A DNA stretch of 63,004 nucleotides from Pyrenochaeta sp. MPI-SDFR-AT-0127 (taxonomy: Eukaryota; Ascomycota; Dothideomycetes; Pleosporales; Cucurbitariaceae). Positions within the stretch are counted from its first letter, which is position 1; every line of letters starts with the position of its first letter. The position numbers and the translations under genes were made by a program. Shown here in pieces: positions 56,537 through 63,004 of the stretch. The stretch is from positions 1 through 63,004 of the forward strand of contig JAGTJM010000114.1 in assembly GCA_020747015.1 (NCBI GenBank), written 5' to 3'. The notes below the pieces were generated by a model. That model was not told where the DNA came from. It ran no database searches and saw only the letters and a program-made list of their open reading frames with translations.

Positions 56537-58427
56537 CTAGCGGCAAAAGGTGCTAGGAGAGGAGCATCCGAGCTCGTGCTGCAATGCCAGCCGATTCGAG
56601 TCATCCTCGTTAAGCCGGCCCCTCACCCAGCAACACTCCTCGAGCCACTTCACTGCCTCTCGGATTCCGCCATCCACCTGCAAGCATTGGCCCACCAATA
56701 GACACAATTCAGACTTCTTCTCCCTGTCAGAATCTAGCTTGTTCCCCAGCAGCCGTAGCACGTGCGGCAGATACGCTCTCCACACTGCGCGATTCGCGTA
56801 GTCGTCGGATGGAAAGACGTTCGCGGTATGTCGGACTGCTTTCTCTATAACTTCTGCTGCGTTGCCGTACTTGATGGTCCAGATGCGAGTCGCTAGGTGC
56901 ACAAGTCGGTGCATGTCGAAGCACTCCTCCTCTGCCTCCGCCTGTGCCACCGCCTCTTCTCTCTCCTCTCGTTTGTTGGTTTCCCGCTTCGCCAGAAAAG
57001 AGTACCCACAGAGCGTACCCATGGCGTCTTCCATCCGCTCTTCCGACTGCACGATCAGCAAGAGCGATCGCGGTATCGCCTTCGACTCGATGCACGACAT
57101 GGATGCTAGAAGGTCTGCCGCTGCCGCATCGCGCGCTTGGACCTGGCTGAACGACACCACCCATGTTGTCGCCACCGCGTTGGCCGAGCCTCTGTATCGC
57201 GTGCCGTCACGGAACTCCCTGCTCATGAGGCTAATAATGTCCTGCTCCGTGTTCCGACGTAGCCGCAAGTACTTCGTGATGGACATGCTGTTTATGTTTA
57301 GGTACGCGGCAGCCTGCGCAATGGCTAGCGGCAGGTACGTCAGCTCATCCAGCAGCTCTGTCGTGGTCGCGCCGTTGCAAAGGAGATCCTTCCTAATCAG
57401 CGACTTTTCTAGAAAGTCTTCCGCGTCTTGTCGGTCCATCGCCCTAAGCTCCATCACGTCGCCGCGCGTCAGTGACACTGCTACCTCCAGCGTGCGCGTG
57501 GTGTATACAACGAGGCCCTCTTCGCTCTCTGGCAGGTAGTCGACGATGCCCTTTAACTGTCCAGTCCCAAACAGAATATCTGCATCGTCAGCGTTGTCGA
57601 GCACCAGCATTGCACCTTCACCTGCCGCCAGCGGTATGTGCAGCGCTTTCGCAACATCCGCGCAGGCCTGCTCGAAGCTTTCCATGCTCAGTGCAGGCAT
57701 CCAGAAGATTGAGTACTCTGGCCACGTCTCCTTGACCATGTACGCAAACTGCACCGCGACCTGCGTCTTGCCAGTTCCACCAAGCCCCACGATAGACGTC
57801 TTCTGGCAGTCATGGTCCACCATCAGTCTCTGCTTCAGCACGCCGAGCTCATCTTTTCTTCTAACAAAGTATCGATTCTTGGAGAAGGGAATGTAGTAGG
57901 TCTGCCTAGTTACACGTCCTGCCGCAGCATCAGCGCTAACACACAGAAGACAGCCGTTACACTAACCACTTGTCTCTCTACTCGTTTCCTCCGCCGTGCG
58001 TGAGTGGGCCACCTCCGCCGCTGGTATCACCGACAGCACTTCCTTCGCATATGCCGCCGCCGTCCCCGCCGCGTACGCCTGCCACTGCTTGTTCTTGTGC
58101 GAGTCGGCGTAGTCGCAGATGCCGCGGATCACCAGGCAGGGGAAGCCGTTCATCAGGCGCTGCCTCCATCTCGAAGCAGAGCACGCCGCCCAGCTCGGCG
58201 CTGACCTTGTCCCTTTCAGCAGCACTTCTCATCACCTGGTTGCCCGATGCAATCGTCCCGTAGTGCACCACCACTTCTTGCCTTCGTGCCTCTCGGGCCA
58301 CTGTGTAGTCTTTGCTGCACTTGCCACATGTTGCTCCCCCCTCGTGGTTATACTTCGCTTCGAAAAGAGTGTCCGAACTGGCAGCTTTGGGACTGGTAGG
58401 GGCTGATCGACCTGTTTTTCTTGTTAC
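56537..58427 (-). pseudogene. PNP-NB-ARC-TPR NLR-like gene, frameshifted and truncated
   Basis: From the right: a frame open after a TAG at 58,428-58,430 reads DTLFEAKYNHEGGATCGKC, VVVHYGTIASGNQVM and GVLCFEMEAA, the C-terminal half of a purine-nucleoside-phosphorylase-type domain. At 58,156-58,160 two bases are missing compared with the expected EAAGLMNGF, and the sequence continues in another frame as LMNGFPCLVIRGICDYADSH and AAYAKEVLSVIP. After a damaged junction, YYIPFSKNRYFVRRKDELGV leads to the NB-ARC: SIVGLGGTGKT (P-loop), MLVLDNADD (Walker B), VVYTTR, LTYLPLAIAQAAAYL. Relatives have about 20-25 more residues between HIP and LVLDNADD, so an in-frame deletion is likely. A winged-helix part and one TPR (EAVKWLEECCWVRGRLNEDD) follow, then the frame is lost after QHELG. 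PNP-NLRs are abundant in fungi and are thought to act in non-self recognition. Confidence 0.85.
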
Positions 58428-58720
58428 CTAAAAGACCCCTGAGCAGCTCAGGGGCCATAAGTCATGCAGCCCAAGCGGCTGAGCCTCTCGCTCATGTTCG
58501 GCGACTACAACTCCCGCTATATGCTCTGCGTTTCGAAGACGTTATAATCCCACGGCCTTAGAATAAGACGGCAGTGAGTACGTCTGAGTGGCCTCCGGTA
58601 GCAATACTATATGCTGGATCACGCAGATGGACTTCTTTAGGAGAAATAGCCCACTAATACGAACAACTCATATGAAAACGAAAATTGAATCTTAATAGCC
58701 ACCCTAAAAGTCCTCTTCCC
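58428..58720. other. spacer with a short perfect hairpin
   Basis: CCCCTGAG-CAG-CTCAGGGG at 58,436-58,454 is an 8-base perfect stem with a 3-base loop, 6 bases beyond the end of the readable PNP frame. The remainder up to the transposase fragment shows no gene. Confidence 0.5.
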
Positions 58721-59086
58721 ATGTTGGCTCGTGATGGCCAGAACCACGTTGATGTAGACGACTTCCTTCGGATCTACGCTGCTGTTCGTCCTCACGCGCT
58801 GAGTAACAGCAATATCGAAAGCGCCTTTAAAGCCACCGGCATTTTTCCATTTAATCCCGATGAGGCGCTTGACGGATTAGGTGTGATTAACCCAGCACCA
58901 CCCTCTGAGCCTTGTTCGTCCTCATCAAATTCGGTCAACAACACACCCAAAACGGTGCGCCAGATTGAGAAGCAGCAGAGAGCTATAGGACGCCGACAAC
59001 ATATGCTTGAGCGATGGCCCATGTCACCTACGATGGTGGCAATGAAAAAGATATCGAAGAGTACTAAATTGGCTTTACAAGCGTAA
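58721..59086 (+). pseudogene. C-terminal fragment of a pogo/Fot1-type transposase
   Basis: The frame from ATG 58,721 reads FLRIYAAVRPHALSNSNIES, then AFKATGIFPFNPDEALDGL and a Pro/Ser-rich part with PPSEP. This is the conserved end of the DDE domain region of fungal pogo/Fot1 transposases (IxxAFxATGIxPFNPxxVL). The catalytic DDE part and N-terminus are absent. It is not AT-biased, so it was truncated but not heavily RIPed. Confidence 0.8.
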
Positions 59087-62039
59087 GCAATTACCGTGCG
59101 TCACCCCGTGACCAAACACCCCGCGTGGCCGAAAATCAGAACATTAAAACCATCAACCAACTTAAGGTTATTAAGCCACGTATAAAAGCTATTATCGCGA
59201 TTTTTCTTAGAAGAGTAATTTATATAGCCTATAACTATCTATAGCTAATAGTATTTAATTAGAAGTTTAATTTTACGGCCCTAGCGTAACTTAATTAGTA
59301 GTAGGCCTAGTACTACCCCTAATAGCTTCTTACTACTATAACCCTTTCGTATAGCCTTTTTTTTATAATAAGCTTTAATAGGAGGCTTAAAGCTAGGTCT
59401 CTTACCCTTTTTAGAAATTTAGATAGCTTATTTAAGTTATTTTATAGCCTTATAAGCTACTTGCCTAGTAGCGTAATTAGTAGTATAAGTAGCCTTTTTA
59501 TTCTACCTTAATAACCTAGCCTTAGCCCTTACTATACGCCTTAATTTAAGCTTAATATTCTTAATCTACCTTTACCTATTATAATCTTACCTAGTCTCTT
59601 ACTTTTAGTATTAATATTATTACTCCTCCTTAGCTTAAATAACCTAGTAATTATATACTTTCTTTACCTTCCTAGGTAACTAGAATATAGTACTTCTATA
59701 ATAGTCCTTATCTTACTATAAAGGGAGGACTTTACTAGGCTTTCTATACTCTCTTTTATAGATAAGGATATATCTTATAGTTAATACCTTATACTTAAGT
59801 ATAGACTTTTTAGTTATAATATAGTAGAAGATCCTACTAAGCTTCTTCACCCCTTTATTATTCTAATTCTTAACTACTTACTATATAAGGTTCTTAAGCT
59901 CCCTCTAGTTTAAGCTACTTAGCTATAAGAACTTACTATTACTAATATACTCCTAGATAGACTAATTATTAAATCTTTTAAGGATAATATTAGGGTAGTT
60001 AATAGGTAGGGGTTAGGTTACCCCGTGGGTTACCTCTTATTTTAGCTATAACTTTCCTAGATTATAACGTAATTTAATAACTTTTAGCTTATTTTATAGA
60101 TCTAATCTATATCTATAACTTTTATATATAAAGTTTCTTTTTAAAAAAAAATTATATAAGTTATTAAGGTTTTAAAGCGTAGGTACTAGTAGTCTAATTA
60201 AGGGGGTATCGAAAATAGGTATTAAAATAACTAACGTAATAAAAGATATATTATATAATTAAAATTCTAGATTTATAGATTTAGCTAATAGCTATAAAAT
60301 AAACTAAAATTTACCTAATTTAGACTAGTATTAATAGAGGAATAAATAAAAGAAATATAGGGGGTATACCTACCTAACTAGCCTACTTCTCTATAAGACC
60401 CTTATTAATTAAGATATCCTTATTCTTCTCTACTTTAGCTATAGTAAGATTAATAGCCTCCTTATCTTTTATAAAGAGGAATACCTATATAGTAAGATTT
60501 ATAATATAGCTATAGTAGTAAATTTAATATTAAATAGGATCTTATTTAATATTATAACTCTACTTTAACTTAGTAGATATATAATATAAAAGCTTATTAT
60601 TTAAGGTATAGTTATTACTAGTAAAATAGCTAATCTTCTTAATAATCCTATACTCTATTACTATTCTTATAATATAAGGAGTCTACTCTTTACTACTATA
60701 TTTACTATATATTTATAGTAGAGTAAGTAAGGCCTTATAGAGCTTCTTTATATTCTAATCTACCTAGTACCTATAGATTATAAAGAAGGCCTTTTAGTTT
60801 AGAGAGGTCTATATATCTATAGTAAAGTAGATTAAGGAATAAAATTAAGTAATAAGCTACTTAAGAAAGCCTTTATATATAGTAAAAGAGTTACTAATTA
60901 GCTAAGGAATAATTAAATATAATAAGAGGCTATAAAAGATCTTATTAACTATATAGTTAACTATTATAAGTAGTACTTAAAATTCTAGCTATTTAATATA
61001 ACTAAATAGTAAATTATAAAGAGTAATTAGCTAGACTAATACTTTTTTAAATACTTCTTAATTAATAATAGATATAAGGACCTTATACTCTTAATCCTTA
61101 TACTTCTTTACCTATATCTATACTACTACTTTAAATATAGATTTTAGCGTATTAACTCTTACTTTCTTAACTTTACTATTCTTAACTTCTAAGTTTATAT
61201 TATATATTTACTTAAGATAATAGTATACTAAGGTTATAGACTTAAACTTCTATATAGGATTCTAATATCTACTAAAGAAGTAGTACTATATCTTTCTCTT
61301 CCTCCTTAAGCTTATTTACTTAGGCTTATAATCTTAAGGAGTATAAGTATATTTTAATATATTAAGGGCTATTTAATTCTACTTTTACTTTTAGGTTAAA
61401 ATAACTATAGGATTTAAAATACTCTTACTATTAAGAACTTTACTTATAATAGTAGAGAATATATTAGAGTTAAGAGTAGAGAGTATAGAAGATTAAGTAT
61501 TATTATTAATAATATTATTAGGAACCTAGTATAATAAAAAAGCTACTATATTATTAATATATATTCTTAGAGTTACGATACTAGTAGTAATAGATAATAA
61601 AGGAATAAAGACTAGATTAATTACTAATAAAGGTATCTAGCTATTAATATATATAAAGAAGTATATTCTTAGGAACTAGACTATAATAGGTAGGAGTAAA
61701 TACTAGTAGGTACTAGTAAGTAGCTATACTCTATACTTTTAAAGTAAATATATATAAATAATTATAATTAAAACTTTATTATCTTAAAGAGTTTTCTAAT
61801 ACTCTAGAATAGAAGAAATCTCTTCTAACCTTAAAAAATATATAAGTATATAATATTATATTATATAAGAATTCTTATTAACGTAGTTTATAAGCGAGGC
61901 GCGTGTATAAGCGAGGCGCGTACCCTATAAACTTTATATACCTATCTTATCTTATTATATAATAGCTCTACGCAACGCTTATTAGTTACCCTTAAATAAA
62001 GTAGATATCTAGCTTACTATCTAAGCTATTAAATTAAAC
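59087..62039. other. AT-rich RIP block
   Basis: From about 59,150 onward the sequence is very AT-rich with stops throughout. An isolated less AT-rich GGTTACCCCGTGGGTTACC at about 60,013-60,031 is an inverted repeat that may mark an element end. No protein can be read. A 16-base direct repeat TATAAGCGAGGCGCGT lies at 61,889-61,904 and 61,906-61,921. Confidence 0.55.
61889..61921. repeat. two 16-base GC-rich direct repeats in AT-rich DNA
   Basis: TATAAGCGAGGCGCGT occurs twice with one base between copies. It stands out because it keeps CpG-rich sequence within an otherwise C-depleted block, while the neighbours have lost CpA. Confidence 0.7.
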
Positions 62040-62423
62040 TAAATTAAAGGTAGTTAGCCTACTATAGTAATCTTTAGCGTAGCTAAAATAACGCTACGTA
62101 AACGACGCGCTAGTATACCTACTTAATATAATTACTAGCCTAACTTAAAGAAGCTTACCTAGGTAGAGGAGGAGGTAATAGTTAAGTATATCCTTAACCT
62201 AGATTCTCGTAGTTTTACTCTAACTCTAGCTACTATACGTAAGATAGCTAATAAGCTACTTACTTAGCGTAGAGGTAGCCCTATTAGCGTCTACTAGGCG
62301 CGTAACTTTATTAAGCGTATAGATAGTCTTAAGACGCGTTTTAATCGCCTATATAATAGGTAGTAAGCTCTATATAAGGATCTAGTTACTATAAGTAACT
62401 AGTTTAGGTAGGTATAGTATACT
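62040..62423 (+). pseudogene. N-terminal part of a pogo/Fot1-type transposase, RIPed
   Basis: One frame, with stops, reads ITLRKRRASIPT, PNLKKLT, a TAG, VEEEVIVKYILNLDSRSF, IRKIANKLLT, a TAG, RRGSPISVY, a TAG, ARNFIKRIDSLKTRFNRLYN, two stops and ALYKDLV. This follows the Psq/CENP-B-type DNA-binding region of pogo transposases (usual: R.N..KLT..EE..IV.YI..LDSRGF ... W..NFIKR.PEL..R.....D.QRA). The stops replace Gln and Trp codons, so both DNA strands carry RIP-type changes. The catalytic domain cannot be traced beyond about 62,420. The relation to the C-terminal fragment at 58,721 is only that of the same superfamily. Confidence 0.8.
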
Positions 62424-63004
62424 AAAGCTATATATTATAACGAATATTATATAGAAATAGAGACGCATACGCGTTCCTATAAGAGGGAAGGGTTCTACTT
62501 AGGTAGTATTGGACCTACCTCTAATACTATCTCAAATAGGCCCTATTACCCCTATTTCTCTACACATAAGTATAGCTCTTTAGTAGTAGATAGTAGGAGA
62601 AGTTCTTCTTATCCTTCTATATTAGACCTATAGGAATAGAGGTATTCTTAGTTATCCACTATAGCACGCACTCCTATATACCTTTAAGTTACACTTAGAT
62701 CTATTTTAGAGCCCTCTAGCACCTATATTATTATATTATAAGAAGAACTTCGCCCCCGCTAGTAATAGCTTCTTAATAATATTACTTTATTTAAAAAGAT
62801 TATATCTAAACCCTTATATTAATATGATCTACTTTAGATCTATTTATAATTAAAGTCTATTATTCTAAAGTTAGGATCCCCTTAATCTCCTAATAACTAA
62901 AGCCTATAGGTTTAGAACTTCCTATACTACTACGTAAGGATTAACTTTAGGAAAGTTACGTAGAGCGCTAGGGTAGAAACTTAGAGACTACTAATAACCT
63001 AGGG
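62424..63004. other. AT-rich end of window
   Basis: Continues the RIPed element beyond the readable pogo DNA-binding region, possibly a different inserted element from about 62,500. AGGTAGTATTGGACCTACCT at 62,503-62,522 is a short inverted repeat. No frame is readable to the window edge. Confidence 0.45.

Noticed and set aside
56862..57539. 225-codon open frame on the plus strand
   Set aside because: Antisense shadow of the NB-ARC domain in a GC-rich island; Ser-rich low-complexity translation.
1..63004. Starship-type giant transposon
   Set aside because: The neighbourhood of HET and NLR genes fits such cargo, but no tyrosine-recombinase captain gene or paired element boundaries were seen.

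Overview
This window looks like nuclear DNA from a filamentous ascomycete (Pezizomycotina, possibly a dothideomycete; species not determinable). The signs are introns of 46-68 bases with GT..AG ends, two large HET-domain genes, two broken NB-ARC/TPR immune-receptor-like genes, a DUF6590 relic, and long AT-rich blocks where dead coding frames carry TAG/TAA/TGA in place of Gln and Trp codons. That last pattern is the signature of repeat-induced point mutation (RIP, CpA to TpA). The window alternates between GC-balanced islands with genes and AT-rich graveyards of transposons.

Layout. 1-13.4 kb is mostly debris: a decayed hAT transposase (2.3-3.8 kb), the 3' piece of a HET gene (9.7-10.3 kb), a degenerate TCTC repeat, and the 5' piece of a HET gene (13.1-13.4 kb). 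14.4-28.8 kb is the best-preserved part: an FAD-linked sugar-lactone-type oxidase; a head-to-head pair of an FHA-like/protein-kinase gene and a basic nuclear-looking protein; and a second head-to-head pair of a DUF7924-like gene (one intron) and an Hsp70/HSPA12-like ATPase with an N-terminal Cys/His zinc module (two introns). 30.7-32.6 kb holds an intact HET gene that runs into an AT-rich block. 34.7-36.2 kb is a dead NB-ARC/TPR gene, bordered by a complete hAT element (36,259-39,105) with 21-base terminal inverted repeats, a perfect 8-base target duplication and a RIP-killed transposase. 41.7-43.9 kb is a second HET gene, intact except for one TAG. 44.6-45.9 kb is a DUF6590 pseudogene with recognisable introns. 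47.2-48.1 kb is an intracellular zincin metallopeptidase, and 51.7-52.5 kb a CYTH-like protein. 53-56 kb is RIP-degraded and includes a MITE-like element and 30-base tandem repeats. 56.5-58.4 kb is a GC-rich island with a broken PNP-NB-ARC-TPR gene. 58.7-63 kb is pogo/Fot1-type transposase debris and more AT-rich sequence.

How it fits together. HET and NLR-type genes control non-self recognition and programmed death in fungi. Here at least seven such loci or fragments (four HET, two NLR, one DUF6590) sit in every state from intact to barely readable, next to RIPed repeats. The region reads as an accessory island where recognition genes are born, shuffled and killed. The two divergent gene pairs at 17.8-28.8 kb are intact and unusual in architecture, and are the best candidates for undescribed biology. 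No CRISPR, rRNA, tRNA or Starship captain-type recombinase was recognised.
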